Below are positions 47,601-60,589 of a stretch of 64,000 nt of DNA, piece after piece. Position 1 is the stretch's first letter. The number at the start of each line of letters is the position of its first letter. Location of the stretch: positions 11,674,001-11,738,000 of the forward strand of contig CM036635.1 in NCBI GenBank assembly GCA_020746105.1, in the 5' to 3' direction. The translations under genes were made by a program, and so were the position numbers. The notes beneath the pieces are model-generated. The model saw only the letters and a list, made by a program, of their open reading frames with translations, was not told where the DNA came from and ran no database searches. This DNA is from Trogon surrucura (lineage: Eukaryota > Chordata > Aves > Trogoniformes > Trogonidae).

Positions 47601-48684
47601 GCTTGGGTGTCAGTAGCTCTGGGCTGCTGCACAGGAATAGGGGTGTTACCAAACCCTGTATTTACATGACCACGGGCATTTCTAAGCATAATCCTACATG
47701 GATTGCTTTGATGGGGGATGGACTTGGCTCTTGGGGGTTTCCATGCTGCTACCCTGACCCAGCTGCTCGTTGTCTCCAACACCCCGAATGGAGTAAAGGA
47801 GGTGACAGGGCTTTCCAAGCTCATGTTTTCGTGTCAGGTTTTTCAACCACAATGGTTGGGTCCCCATGGATCAGAGTAAATGCTGGGGGAGCAGCACTTT
47901 TCTACTGGTGCAGGTGGGATGCTGAGGACAGGGGGATCTCTGACACTCTGGTGTCCCAGGATGCCTCCCCTGGCCCCAGCATATCGGGCTGGGTGCCCAG
48001 GAGGACTGTCCGTGCGTGCCTTTCCCCTCCTCATCCAGTCTGTGACTTCCCTTGTAATAGACTCCCTCATTCAGAAACATTAGTACAAGCATTTGCGTAG
48101 ACCTTAGGTTAACTTGCAAGGAGTGTCCTGGCAGAGCAGAGGTCTGGAGAGATGCAAAGTTAATGTATAATCAAATCGACAAGATCAAGTGAACTGCATA
48201 CGCTTTCCCTTGTATCCTTTTCTGCAGTAGCTCAGAGATTTAATTACTGTCTCTAAAGCACTTCAAGATTTTCAGGTGGAAACTACTACGTAGAGGAAGA
48301 GGAGAGTACAAAAGCAGCCTACATAATTAAGTGCTGCTTGTTTAATTTAATTTTCTCCTTCATTTGATCCTCTCCTAGAATCTTGAAAGTAACAGTCTCT
48401 AATACCAGCTGGGTCCTTTTACACTCCTGTTACATTCACAACAACAGCAGAAAACAATAGTTCAGGGAGATCTGTGTGATGCTGTCCCCGAGAGACAGGG
48501 TCTGTACTGGGATGCTGTGGTGCTGTAATGGGAGAGATGCCCATTCTGGTTTTGAAGGGACACTGATCTTTCAAAGTAAGACCCTTGAGGGATGCAGGCT
48601 CTTAGCTGCAAAACTGGGTTTTTGGAAGGTATCAGGAATTTCACATACCAGTGCACTAAAAGGGTTTGCCAATAAAACACGATA

Positions 48685-48712
48685 AATAATTTGCATTTGG
48701 TAATCCAGATGA
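48685..48712 (+). promoter_or_regulatory. POU octamer next to OTX-like site
   Basis: A perfect octamer ATTTGCAT at 48689-48696 is followed four bases later by TAATCC at 48701-48706. OTX2 and POU3-type factors are known to act together at some neural enhancers. The pairing could be chance. Confidence 0.25.
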
Positions 48713-50384
48713 GAGCTGTAAAGAGAAAATACAAATGGGTTAAGCTGTAAATTACTGCTGTTCCTCACTTCCCCCTCTCCCTATTCCCTTGGAAATTAGC
48801 CAGTTGCTCTCTGGAATCACTAATTCTTACAAGCTGCCTGTGCCAGTCTAGCATCAGGAAAAAACAAGGAGATTTATTTAGTATTTGTTTCTTTGTTGAA
48901 CCATCCTTTCTTTCCAAATATTTCTCAATGAAATTTTTAAACTCCAGTTTCAAGAGCCAGCAGGATTCCTTGCAGGGCACCTCTTTTACAACCCCAGACC
49001 CACCTGTATAGAACAATGACAGTGGTGTAGATTGGGCTGTTCTGATGATTCGTCAGCAGCCGTCATGGTACAAGACAAGGGAGCTGGGGTGATGCCTGGC
49101 TTCTTGCAAACCTACTCATGTTTCTGAAACAGTGCTTTAGGACACCAAATAATTGTCCTGGTACCTCGGCCCCCTCTGGTCTTCCCCAGAGAGGCGCTGT
49201 GGACTCTGGCAGCTGTAGGGAGTTCCATTTGGGTTCACAGGGGATTTACATAACTTGGGCTTTGTGTTTTAAATCGTGTATCCTGAAGAAGAGGTGTGAT
49301 TTTGAAATAGCTGTGCATGCTGCTGCGTTAGTAGACATACGTGCAAGTTGGGTTTTGCAACACCAGTCTCAAAGTCAGCAAGGTGGCCAGGGACAGGGAG
49401 TGAGCACAAGAGAGAGCGGAAGGTTGGAAAGGTCCTGAATATTTGTCAGTCCCATTTTTTCACCTCTCTGAGTATCATGTTTTTTTGATGGGAAGAGAAC
49501 TGGAAGTAACCAAGTGCCAGGAAAGCATCTCTTCCCATCTCTTCTGGAATTAAAAATACCACAACTTGGACCAAATAGGTTCTGAGGGGATCTCTGTGGG
49601 TGTGAATCCTTTGAGGCTTCCTAGGTAATCCCACTTAGGGGTAGAGACATTTGAACACTGGAAAATTATCTTATATTGGTTTCTCAGGGCTATGAGACCA
49701 TTCGAGTTGAGTGCAGAGAATTAAGAGTAATAAGAGGAAAGAATGGGCTGAAGAAGGGCAGGGAACAGATTGGATTTTCAGTGGACTCCATGTGTAGCAA
49801 AACAGACCTGCGAAAGGTGAAGCCAGACAGATTCCCACCATCCATTTTGCACATTCCAGCTCAATACTGCTTCTCGATGCGTCTGTGTTAAATAAGATTA
49901 AGCAACACTTTCTTTCATACAGCGTGTTCATTGGTTCAGATTTGAGGTGATCGAAGGCCCTGGGATGCTTTGGTTTCTGTTTTTGGGTTGCTCGAGAGGA
50001 GCTTGTGCCCATGGGAATGGGCTTCCAAATGCCCCTCGTCCTCACCCATCTCACTGTCTCCAGGGCTGGTTTTGGCGGGCGCTCCCCACCCCAGATGCTG
50101 TGGGGACGGGGAGATACAGGCTCAGGGCTTCCCCAAAACTGCTCTGGGGGCGGGAGAAACGCTGCCTGGTGGAGATAGCATAGCTTGTTCTTTCAGGTTG
50201 TGCACCCTGGAGCTTAGTGATGTGTTTTACCGATCACAAGGAGCCCCAGAGGAGAGGCTGGTGCAGCTGCAGACGTTCCCTGGGGGGTAGCTCAGCACCG
50301 CACGGGGCCAAGCTTAGTGCAACTACGGGAAGGCACGCCGTGCCCCTGCCGTCACCTGTGAGAGACGCCAAGGGATTCTGAAGG

Positions 50385-50717
50385 TTTTCCTCCTTCCCTC
50401 CTCTCTTTCCCTTCCTCCCTCCCTCATTTCTCAGCAAAATGCAGAGATCTGGGACCGCGTCCGTATGGAACTGAAACGTGCTGGGGGTTGGAGGGGAGGG
50501 GGAGCGGGTCCTGCTCGAAGCCCAAATCTGTGCTGGCAGCTCCCTGGTTGGCCAAGCCCCCTCTGCCATGCCCACCCTCCTGGGAGCTAAGGAAAAGCAT
50601 GTTTTGGGGGGTTTTTTTCCCCCCTCTTCCCGTTTCCCTTTGCATTTTTTTAAAAGCTGAGACCCACAGGGTGAGAAAATGGCTCTCCTCTCCTTTTTTC
50701 CTCCTTCTCCTTTTCTC
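50385..50717 (+). repeat. Cluster of polypyrimidine tracts with a G6T7C6 hairpin
   Basis: There are two pure pyrimidine runs: 50385-50425 (41 bases) and 50683-50717 (35 bases). Between them, at 50606-50624, is a perfect stem-loop of six G, seven T and six C. The minus strand is purine-rich and gives a lysine-rich 212-codon frame that I take as composition, not a gene. Confidence 0.7.
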
Positions 50718-52299
50718 GACTCGCTGAGCCAGCTGGGGCAATGCCACAATTCAAGGCGTCTCGAGACAGAATCCAGCTCGCTGCCTTGTGATCTGCATGT
50801 CAAGGTGAAACTGCAATAAGATAATAATGTCAGTATCCCCAGAAGGCAGGCGGTAAAAGATACTAATTGCATTTCACTGAAGGCTTCAGAAACACTCAGC
50901 AGCTGGAAAGCTGAGGAGAATTTTGATGCTATTCTTATAAGGGAAGATTTTTTTTTTATTATTTTTTTCCCCTTACACTGTTTGTAAATCTATTACAGAA
51001 CATGGGGAGTGGAAGCGGGGGAAGGGAATGTATAAAACCAGTTAAAGGCTTAATGTTTCCCATTATATTTTGTGAGCTGTAGGTGGTCTAGAGCTTATAA
51101 AAATGTAGCGCATTCCCTTATAATCAACCATAATAATTTATTATTATTATTTATTATGATTTGCTGTTATTTTGCAGATATAAAGGCTCCTGCCAAGGCA
51201 CTGAGAGCTCTGCACAAATAGTTAACATTTATTATAGCAGTAGTAATGTTTAAAAATATTAACTGAATAAAATAAAAATACTAGCTCTAAAGAGCTGAGG
51301 ACAGCTTTGTTATTGGAAAATAAATGCAGGAAGGCAAATATCTTGCGGAATGGCTGATACTGATTTGAATAGAAACAAGCCTGGTGAGGGGGGAAACACA
51401 TTTTCAATTCTTGGAAAAATGTGGAGGGCTTGGCTGGGAGACGTGTCTCCAGTTCCGTGCCCTGTGCTTCGCCCAGCAGGAACGGGGCACCCCTTGCTGG
51501 GCAGGATAAGGCCCCGTGGTGTGGGCACACGTCTGCTGCCCGTGTCCAGGCTCAGAGACGCGTTAGCTGGTTGCACGGAGGGACTTTCCTTGGATGTTGA
51601 ATTTCTTTAGCCCCAGACGGCTGCGATCCTTTCACGGCTGTTTGCACCACTGCGTTCTAGCGCTGTGTGATGCTCTTCTCCAGCAAAGTTGGAGCCCAAG
51701 TCCCTGGTTAGTGTTTCCTGACCTCTTTCCCATCCTTTGCCTTTTCTTTGTCTCAAATCTTTAATCCCAGGGAGGAAAGAAAAGTCTTCAGGCTACACTT
51801 CGTAGGATGGGTGATTCCTCTGCAGGGTGTTGCAAATCAGTCAGTAGTGGGGAAAAATCACTCTCCTTTCTGCAGCTGGGACTGAAGGTGAGGGTAGGAG
51901 AAGGCTGTGTGGAGGGCAGGCTGCTGCTGGGGGCGAGGAACTGTCGGAGACCCAACAGGAAAAAAAACAACCCTTAGGATTTAACAGGGGGATGCAAATG
52001 GGATATGTATTGGACCTGGTACTACGTGGTGTGTTTGCTCGTGAACTGGAAAAAAAAGGGTGAACAGATGAATAGCAAAATTTAGAAGTGCCTGAGGTAC
52101 CAAGAAAAGAGGTGGAAGACCCCACTAGCGTTTTCCCCTCATAAAACTGGCGGGCTGGGCAGCGTGCTGGCCAGCAGAGAGACTGAAACACAAAGCATGC
52201 TGCATGTGGGAAGGAGCAGTGGGAGCATGGTGAGGTCTAAATCAGCTGTAACCGTCTGGAAAGAGGAGAGCAGCATCAACAGAGACATCCATGTGCAAA

Positions 52300-52740
52300 T
52301 CTCTACTCTCTGTGTACAGCCACTGCTGGATAAATAAAGAAAATTTGAGGAAGGATGGGATTAAAAATATTGCTTAGAGTATTATAATGCCGGCACATAA
52401 ATCAGTGCCGTGAACTTGCCTGGGATAGTGTGTTTGTTTCTAGTCAATCCGTCTCAAAAAGATACCGCAGGAATAGAAAGGGTCAAGAGATAGGCAACAA
52501 AAATTATCAGAGACACGGAAAGACTACCGGGTGAGGAAAGACTGAAGGATGAGGGGGAACATTTATTTTGAAGATGAGATAAATATGAGGGGATATGATC
52601 CATGCGCGTAAAAAAGGAGGTGGTAAATGGCACAGAGACAGTAAATCAGTGCTGGTAGTCACCCTCTCTCGTGAGACTGAAACCAGGGAGCACCTGATGG
52701 GACTGAACGGCTGCAAGTTGAATATTGCCCACAGACATAT
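52300..52740 (+). mobile_element. Very old CR1/L3-type LINE fragment
   Basis: Despite heavy decay, the layout of CR1 can be followed. An ATTATAATGCC...CATAAATCAGTG block lies near 52380 and GTCTCAAAAAGATACCGCAG near 52451. The next blocks are GGCAACAAAAATTATCAGAG (the ATKMI region), ACTACCGGGTGAGGAAAGAC (PYEERL) and GATATGAT near 52592. These follow the order in the C-terminal part of CR1/L3 elements of turtles and crocodilians. The frame is destroyed by many changes. It is far older than the other CR1 copies in the window. Both ends are uncertain. Confidence 0.7.
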
Positions 52741-54835
52741 ATTTTCCATTGCATTAACTGGCAGGAGTAGGGTGCAGCACTCAGGGAAGGCAACCTGGGC
52801 ACCCAGAGAAATGCACGTCCACGAGAGGAGACAAGACCGCAGTAAGACCATGGGGATACAAACCCCGCAGTGAGCTTCTGCAGCATTTCCCTCCTCATGC
52901 TGGTACCACAGAGCTACACTAAAAGGAGAGGCACAAAGGCTGTGAAACCCACCGAGCTGCTCTCTGCTTGAGGAGGAGGAGGATTGGGGGCTCAGTGTGG
53001 GTGTAAGGGCGGGCGGCTGCACGCTCCCGGTGAGTGATGCAAAGCAGGAGGGCTGGTGGGGCTGGCGGGGCACATTGCTGCGGTTATCTGGTCTCCTCTG
53101 GGCCCGGCAGCTCTCTCCGGGTCGCTCCTGGGGACGCGCTGGCTGGTGTGACTCAGCCGCACGCCCACGCTGCCGAGGGAGGTTCAAAGGCCGGGCGTAA
53201 ACTGGTCTGAATCAAAACGCTTGGCTGTGACCTTCTTTTCTGAGCCGGGGATTATGATGTTTGGTCTAATTCTGCACCGTCAGACAAGGGCCAGCTCCTG
53301 GCCAGGCGTGCAGGTGGAGGCCAAGGGGAGCCACGGGATGCTGGGAAAGGGTAATGCTCCCTGGGTACCCACACCTGTGCGGGGTCAGAGCCCGCTTGTG
53401 AAACTGGAGTGGCTGAACTGGAGCACAGCGATGGGCAACAAGCAGGCTGTGTGGTGGGTGTACGTGTAGGCGTGTGTGTATGCATGCATGGAGACAGACG
53501 GCACCAAATCCTGACGTGTTGGCTCCGTGCGGGACCCGTCATCGCGGGGCATCAGAGCCCTTTCCTGCAACCCCCTGAGCACTGTGACCCGCAGCTCTCA
53601 CCTGGGGCATTTTGCCCTTTCATCATCTCCCCAGGGGCAGCAGCGTGTGCAGTGGAGCGTCTTGTTTTGGTAGGGGTTAGGTCTTTTTTTAAAAAACAAC
53701 AACATGTTTTAGATCTGCTGGTTGAGAGAGAGAGAGCCAGGCCAGGGACGCGTGCGGAGCATCTGAAGCAGAAGTGGTGGGTTTGGCAGCGAGTCTCAGT
53801 TTCTGGTCTGCTCTAGGTTTAGTTTCTCACTCAGATGAGCTCTGTTTTTTTAGTGTGAGGAGTTCCAGAGGAAAAAAAATTGTCAGACCCTGGGTAGTCT
53901 TCAAGTTTTCTTGCTGGGAGGTTTCTACCAAAAAGGGCTCATCCCGTTGCCGTACGCCGTGTCCGTGCTGTGGAAGGAACGAGGCCAGGTGTCTGGCCAT
54001 GGAGGTTGTGTTTCCACAGCTGCATATTCAACCATCTGATAAATGATATTTCATAAACCAACATGTAAAGGTGGTGAACCAGACCTCTGGGGCTCAAACT
54101 TTTGAGGTAGAATAGCTCAGTAGAGCTCCTTTGGTCCATCCAAAGTACAAAAACGATGGGCTCCTGAGAGGATTCCCAAACAGGATCCTTGTCCAGAAGT
54201 TGGACAAGAAGTTGGTCTAGAAGTTTTGCACTACAAAACTCTTTGCAGACTCGTTCCAGGCTGAGGCTAATACCCCTTCTGACTCCTTAGTCTGCATCTG
54301 GCCTTGACACAGCAGCTTGGCCATTAAGGGTGAGCTGGTTACTGCAGACTCCCTTTCAGTCATTAGGAAGAGCAGGGCAATTCACCCCAATCTGAGGGGA
54401 AACCACAGTGATTACTCTGGAGGGGTTCTTATTTCCCTTGATTTTAAAGGGAGCTTTCAAGTCCCTGTTGAAATTAAGCATCTGACTTTTAGAGCTCATG
54501 ACACGAATCTCACTGGGAAGGTGACCACCATTTAGGTGTTTGCCCAGCGATGCCGTTTGCTGCAAAACCCCTGCAGGGAAATGGCCATTAGAAACCCGGG
54601 CATTGCCGTCAGCACGGGAAACTGTGGAGATCGTAAGGTGCTAGCGAGGCTGCGAAGGATGCTTCCCACTGAAACATTCAGGATCTCATCGGGTGTGTCT
54701 TAGTTGAGGGAGTGTGACCGGAAGGTGCTTAGTGCCTGGTGCCGTCCTTGACCGAGGAGCAGCCACTGGAGATGTGTCCAGGAACACCCTGCTCATGGGA
54801 CTCTAACATGCACGGTTAGATTTTCAGAGGGATCT
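52741..54835. other. Noncoding DNA
   Basis: No gene is recognised. A 226-codon minus-strand frame (52507-53187) overlaps the antisense of the old CR1 and has no domain. A GA-rich microrepeat is near 53727. Three loose AGAAGTTG units occur around 54195-54230. Confidence 0.5.
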
Positions 54836-55378
54836 CCTTCCCCTCTGCTCTGCCCTGGTGAGACCCCACCTGGAATATTGTGTCCAGTTCTGGGCCCCTC
54901 AGTTCAAGAAAGACAGGGAACTGCTGGAGAGAGTCCAGCACAGGGCAACTAGGATGATGAAGGGAGTGGAGCATCTCCCTTATGAGGAAAGGCTGAGGGA
55001 GCTGGGGCTCTTTAGTTTGGAGAAGAGGAGACTGAGGGGTGACCTCATTAATGTTTACAAATATATCAAGGGTGAGTGTCACGAGGATGGAGCCAGGCTC
55101 TTCTCGGTGACAACCATTGATAGGACAAGGGGTAATGGGCTGAAACTGGAACATAAGAGGTTCCGCTTAAACTCGAGAAGAAACTTCTTCTCAGTGAGGG
55201 TGACGGAGCCCTGGAACAGGCTGCCCAGAGAGGTTGTGGAGTCTCCTTCTCTGGAGACATTCAAGACCCGCCTGGACACGTTCCTATGTAGCATTATCGA
55301 GGCGTTCCTGCTCTGGCAGGGGGATTGGACTTGATGATCTTTCGAGGTCCCTTCCAATCCCTGACATTCTGTGATTTC
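54836..55378 (+). mobile_element. CR1 LINE, 5'-truncated, C-terminal frame uninterrupted
   Basis: The element begins near the LVRPHLEY codons and keeps one open frame of about 158 codons to a stop near 55334. Motifs in order: [100 protein letters not shown] and [13 protein letters not shown] 3' UTR with GGGGGATTGGACTTGATGAT and a GACATTCTGTGATTT end follows. It keeps the RAT codons intact, unlike copies A and B, so it is from a different CR1 subfamily. The reverse transcriptase core, endonuclease and ORF1 are absent, so it cannot move on its own. Confidence 0.93.
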
Positions 55379-58300
55379 TTTGCCTAAGGTGGGAAAAGGC
55401 CACTCATTGTATAAGCTTTGGAGTGGTTCCTCAGCTGTCTGATTTTGGAGCCCAGCTTAGGGATGTTGTCACCTTGTGTAGGAGCCCACCTACAGCTTTA
55501 GGTACCTTCAGGAATTTTCCACTGAACATCAAGTCGTTGTAGTAAAAATGTTAGAATTTGGTTTAACAGCAGAGGGTCTTCTGTGGTCTGAATTACAGCA
55601 AATTTACTCACAGTTTCCATTATTGGAAAGTTCAGGAGGAGGAATTATCCCACCAGGGAGTGCTGTTTAATTTCTGAGGAACCATTTTCTTGTCCTGATA
55701 TAAATTTGATGGTAATGACAGGTAATTGTGGCAATAGTATAACAACGATAAACCTTTGTGGAAATAGTAGTATTTTCACTGTGACTTTGTGCAAATCCCT
55801 CAGAATGTAAACGAAATTAAACCAGAAAACTAGCTAGCATGAGCTTAGGTTTTTATTCCCTGTTTGGTTCAATTTTTACTCAGTAAAGACTAAGATAAAA
55901 GAGGGAGAGGAACTGATCTCAGTATTTGGACTCATCCTTCTGTTTCGTTAAGGTCATTATAATCCACTTTGAGATTGCATAGATACGTTAAAATATCAGA
56001 AATTGCATTTTTCTGTGTACAGCACATTCAAAACTGTGCAAGAAAGGGTTGATGAGGGCTGGATGCTTTGAGACTTCACAGACATGAGCCTTACCTGCGG
56101 TGCGTTCCCTACAAAACTGGTAGTACTGCCAAAAAAACACACATTTTTTTAATCTAGAGCCCTTGGAGCTTTGAATGCGTGGTTTTCATCCCCCTTTTTC
56201 CTCTACAAGGGCCCAGGTTCTTTCTATCTGGTTTGGATCACACGCGTCCCAAGACTTGGACCATAGATATCGACACGTTTTTTTTTTACCGAGTGAATAC
56301 TTCACCCACTCCCTTCTTTCACTTGGGCTTTTGCAGCATCATTTCCACCGATCCCCTTGCTGTGCTCCGAGAACATCGCTATAGTCTTTATTTAAATTTC
56401 ACGCTGGTCTAAATGTCGAAGGCTAAGTTCTGGCGTGCAGAATCGAGTGGATATTCGCATTTTTAAATTAGCAGACAGTGGAAATGAATGAATGGCTCTT
56501 CCCTAGGGAAATATTCTGGATCTGCTCAGTACAGCAGCCCTGAAAACTGGGCTGCTGCTGGTAAAAATGCAACCTTAGCCGGGGCCTCTGCAGCACACGA
56601 AGGCTGGAGGTTGCATCAGCGGCTCCGCGGTGTTTACCAGGGCAGGAGGAATAAGCTCAGCGTCGAATTCCCCCGGGAGCGCGGCGCACTGATGTTTGCA
56701 GTCAGTCCAAATCTCGTCTCCGAAGGAAACAACGCAAAAAGCCAAACCTCCCCCTGACTCTCCCCCGCCCTTGATTTCTCTTTGGCAGTGGGCTGGTCCC
56801 CTTCCCTAGGCTGGAAGAGAGCACTCAAAGAGCACGTTGAGCAGCGCGGCCCCAGCTCCCCTTCTCAAACCCGTAGAGAACACAGCACCTGGATGACTGC
56901 TTGAGTAGGGATTTTCTGTATTTTTTATTTCTTTCTGCTTACCATGGCTGTTTCGGTGGCAGCTCGCCAAACTGGAACAGCAGCTCAGCAAAAGGGTGCA
57001 CATAGATTTCTGAATGGACTTTGTCAGCCCGTGCAGGTTGGCCAGGTCCCTCCCGCAGACGTTGTGCAAATGTCATCGTTCTTGCGTCACGGCTCTTGGT
57101 AGGATGCTGAGCCTCAGGGACACAGCCCCCTGGGCTTTCGAGTGTGGTTGTCTTCTACTGTGCATCTTCCAGGGCTGCCCGGTAAAACAAGAAAGCCAAG
57201 GAGAGGCAGTGCAGATCCCACAGGCAGTAAATCTCCGTTAGATTGCTTTATTGGGCTCCGTTTTAGAAAGGAAACCTGGGGAAACGTGAAGTTTTTTGGC
57301 GAGGGGATGGGATCTCTAAGGCATGCAAAATTGTCGGGGAGTTACCTGATGAATCCTTTTGATGGAATTAAATAAAAAGTGAAAAATAAATGCTTTTCTC
57401 TCTGTTTCTTTGTCACTATTGCTAAAATATTGAAGTTTAAACAAGGAGGCTTTTAATGGAGGGTTGTCTCACAGGGTGTATTGTATTCACTGGAGTTTGC
57501 TCTCTCCTTGGCTAATTATATATATTTATCCATCTTATTGAAAGCTTCTCCAGGGCAAAGAGATGCTGGTTTATTTCTTTATTTAATAAAGGAAACGCAT
57601 AGCAGAGAAAGATCTGTTAAATATCAAGGCAGTGCATTCTCTGATACTCGGGGTTCGGGTGGGGGCTGGAAGGGGACGTTGCCGAGGGTCGGTGGGAACA
57701 ACGAGCTCCCGTTGTGACCGCGCAGCGTGGCTGCAGGCACGAGGTGTGAAAGTCCGGGGCAGGAGATCTTGGCAGCGGTTTGGGCTGAGACTTACTTGAG
57801 GTTCTTGCTGGGATCCTCATTTTCCTTAGGATCCAGCGAGGAGTCAAATGGAGTCACGTTGCCCGTGCTGGGTGATCGCACCGTAGCTCTTCTGGATTTG
57901 CACGACTCCTCTTTGTGCGTTCAGTTTTCGTTAACCATCCCGTCTCCCCCGCAAAGAGCACGAAGTCCCAGGCTCTGCAGCATCTTTGGGCAAGGAGCTC
58001 CCCTGGACAACCTCACCAGGGGCAGAAATGTGGACCCTTGGCTTGGGGAACAGACCCCAGCACCCAGCAGACATCTGTCTGGAGAGCACACAGCTGAGTT
58101 CCGACAGACGGCACGAGGGGCCGAGCACGGGGTTTTCTCTCCGTGAGCAGATGTTCCTCCACGATGCTGGAGGGGGCTGTCGGGGCTGTGCAAGGCTGCG
58201 CTCCCCGTCTCAGGGCCCTCGGGGCACCTGAAGCACCCACAGATCTCACCCGGCAGCAGCCTCAGCTCCTTTCTGTTGGACAAAGGCATCCCAGACGATA

Positions 58301-60589
58301 ACGTGCTGCACTACATCCGTGGTCTTCTAATTAGTGCCTATTTAATCACGGAAAAGTTGTAACACTGGGAGAAAAATCATGTCACTGTATAGACAGGGAC
58401 TGGCCCAGGCAGGAAAGCATCCGTGTGACACGGTCACAGCAAAGGTGTCATTATGGGCTGCCAGGGAACAGCTCTCGTTTTCCTGCCAGGGAGGGTTGTT
58501 TCTCTGCTTGCAGCCATCAATCCTGAATCCCTGGAAATGGCACGAATATGGGGGGTTATTCTCTTTCTTGTCAATTCTGTTTTGGAGCTTGGTGAAAAAT
58601 GCGAGATCTTCATTTGAAGCTCCTGCTAGACAGCTATGTGCTGGCTCCTTTGACTTATTTATATCCTAATGATGCTGCTTTATTTATTTCCTTTTTTTTT
58701 TGCTTAGCTACCCAGCCAAGCACTGTACGTTTTCTTCTGCAGGAAGATGAGCTCTCAGGAGTATCTTCTGCTTTATAGCTTTGTGCAGATTCTGCGGCTT
58801 TGGGTTGTCACTGACATTGACACATTTGTTTTTTGAATCAAAGGACATGTGGTCTTCATACTCAGAGCATTTATTTGGGAATAAACTGTCTTAGACCAGC
58901 TAAAGGGTTGCATTGCTCACATTCTGGACTTGCAACACCTACCCTTGACATCCCAGCTGGTGTTACAAGCACACAGGGATGACAGTGACTGCTGCTGCGT
59001 CTCCAATCCTGTGCACCATCACCTGTTCCTCCTCTCAGCTCTCTACTTTTTTGTCTTGGCCATCGACCCTTAAGGGGTGCTTTGTCTTTGAGCATCAACT
59101 CCATCTCATGTGAGAAGCAGGCAAGCGAAGTGTTGCAAGGTGAGAAAGGTGGATTTTAGTGGAAGAGCATAAATGGAGTAAATAAAATTTTGGCAGTTGC
59201 TTCTGTGTAGAAGCTGACATAGCCTCCTGGGTTACGGCCCCTGGGGCTGGGCTCCTCTGCCCGGATTTAGACAGCTTCAGCTGAGCTATTCATCCAGATT
59301 CCCCGTATAGCTGATAGGCAGTGCTAGTGCACGATTCATCTCATCCTAAGGTACATGTCAGAAAATAGGTCAGATGGATTGTGCTTTAAAAGTGCTCATT
59401 TTCCTGAAGGCGGTTGTGCTGACGAGCACAGATGTAGATACTTCTGTACGTCTGGAGTAGGGGGAGGCAGAAGCTGCCCTTGGAAACCAGCAGCGTTGGC
59501 ACGTGGAAAAGGATGCTGAGATAATTCCTGCTGTTTTCCCAAGGTAGCATCACTCTCCCACAGCCGTACCCCCAGTCTTGTTGGGGCTTAGTGTCAGATG
59601 GGAAACTGCAGAGAAACTGTTTAATAGTGAATTCCTGCCAAGATAAGTGGTGGGAGCAACCTGGTCCTGGTGCCCCAGCATCCAGCCTGAGCTCAGGTTA
59701 TGGCTCCTGCTGCCCCTCTTGCCTCCTGGATGGGCAAAGTGTCAATGTCTTTGAAACGAGTGTAACTAGGAGCCGAAAACACCGCCTTGTGCCCTGCTCT
59801 CCCCCTGCCAAGAATAGGGCTTGCTGCATGGTGGTGCTGGGGATCCCCCCAAAGAGAGAAGGGGTGGAGAATGTCTCTGGGGGGAGATTTCAGCCCTGAA
59901 ATGCAGCCCCACATGGTCCCTTCCCAGGGGCTGGAGATGTAAAGTGTACCACACACTCCACCTAGGGAATGTACTTCTTTTTAATGATGATATTTAGAAA
60001 TTAGATTGCCATCTAATTAGGGCAGGACCTAGCCCTCTCTGTGAGGCAGCTATCATATTGTTGGCCATCGAGGTAACAAATAGCACTGGGAGATGATGAT
60101 GATGATGATGTTGGAGATCGAGGGTGGGATGTAGGAGGAGGTGCACAACATTGTTAATAGGAGTCCTTCCTGCCCGTGACTGTGTTGAGGTGGTGTTTGT
60201 ATGCTCTGGGCAGGTGTCCAGAAGCTGATGCATGATGTACTGGAGCCAAATGTTGGTCATCGGTGGGTCCAGTAAGACCCGGTGGCAGCCACCACATCCC
60301 TCCACAGGGAGGAGTTCACATCCGAGAGACATGATAAAGGTTACAAATAATAATGCTGTCCAAAAAACTGCTGTCAAGCTGTCTGTGGTTTGTGGCTCTG
60401 GGGGTAAGTGGGGCAGCTGCCCCTGGTCAGCAGCAGAAGTCCTTGCTCCTGGGCGCAGGGAGCTGGAGAAGCACGAACCCTCCGGCTGAGCAGAGCCTGC
60501 AGACCATCTGCGGCTGTTTTCAGCCTGCAGCCAGGCTCTGGATGTGTACTCCCGTCCTTCTGCCATGTGTGTGCCTGGAGATGGGTGCA
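55379..60589. other. Noncoding DNA
   Basis: AT-rich to about 56.1 kb, then mixed, with no gene or named transposon. A short CpG-containing patch lies at 56620-56710. The largest frame (259 codons, minus, 59994-60773) contains a His run that is simply the GAT repeat read backwards, and it shows no domain. Confidence 0.55.
60092..60110 (+). repeat. (GAT)6 microsatellite
   Basis: Six GAT units plus one base are seen directly. Confidence 0.9.

Larger units (their letters stand above)
43504..52299. other. Long noncoding stretch
   Basis: No gene is recognised over 8.8 kb. AT-rich patches with TAAT cores occur at 44540-44680, 48320-48365 and 50860-51320. A consensus TATA box (TATAAATAG) sits at 45475-45483 without other promoter support. 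The 51218-51320 patch vaguely resembles a MIR-like tail but is not callable. Confidence 0.5.

Noticed and set aside
50234-50872. 212-codon minus-strand frame
   Set aside because: Composition-driven (purine-rich antisense of the polypyrimidine tracts), with no known protein.
51218-51320. AT-rich patch faintly like a MIR-like tail
   Set aside because: The diagnostic blocks are missing; AT content alone could explain it.
52507-53187. 226-codon minus-strand frame
   Set aside because: Partly antisense to the old CR1 fragment; no domain.
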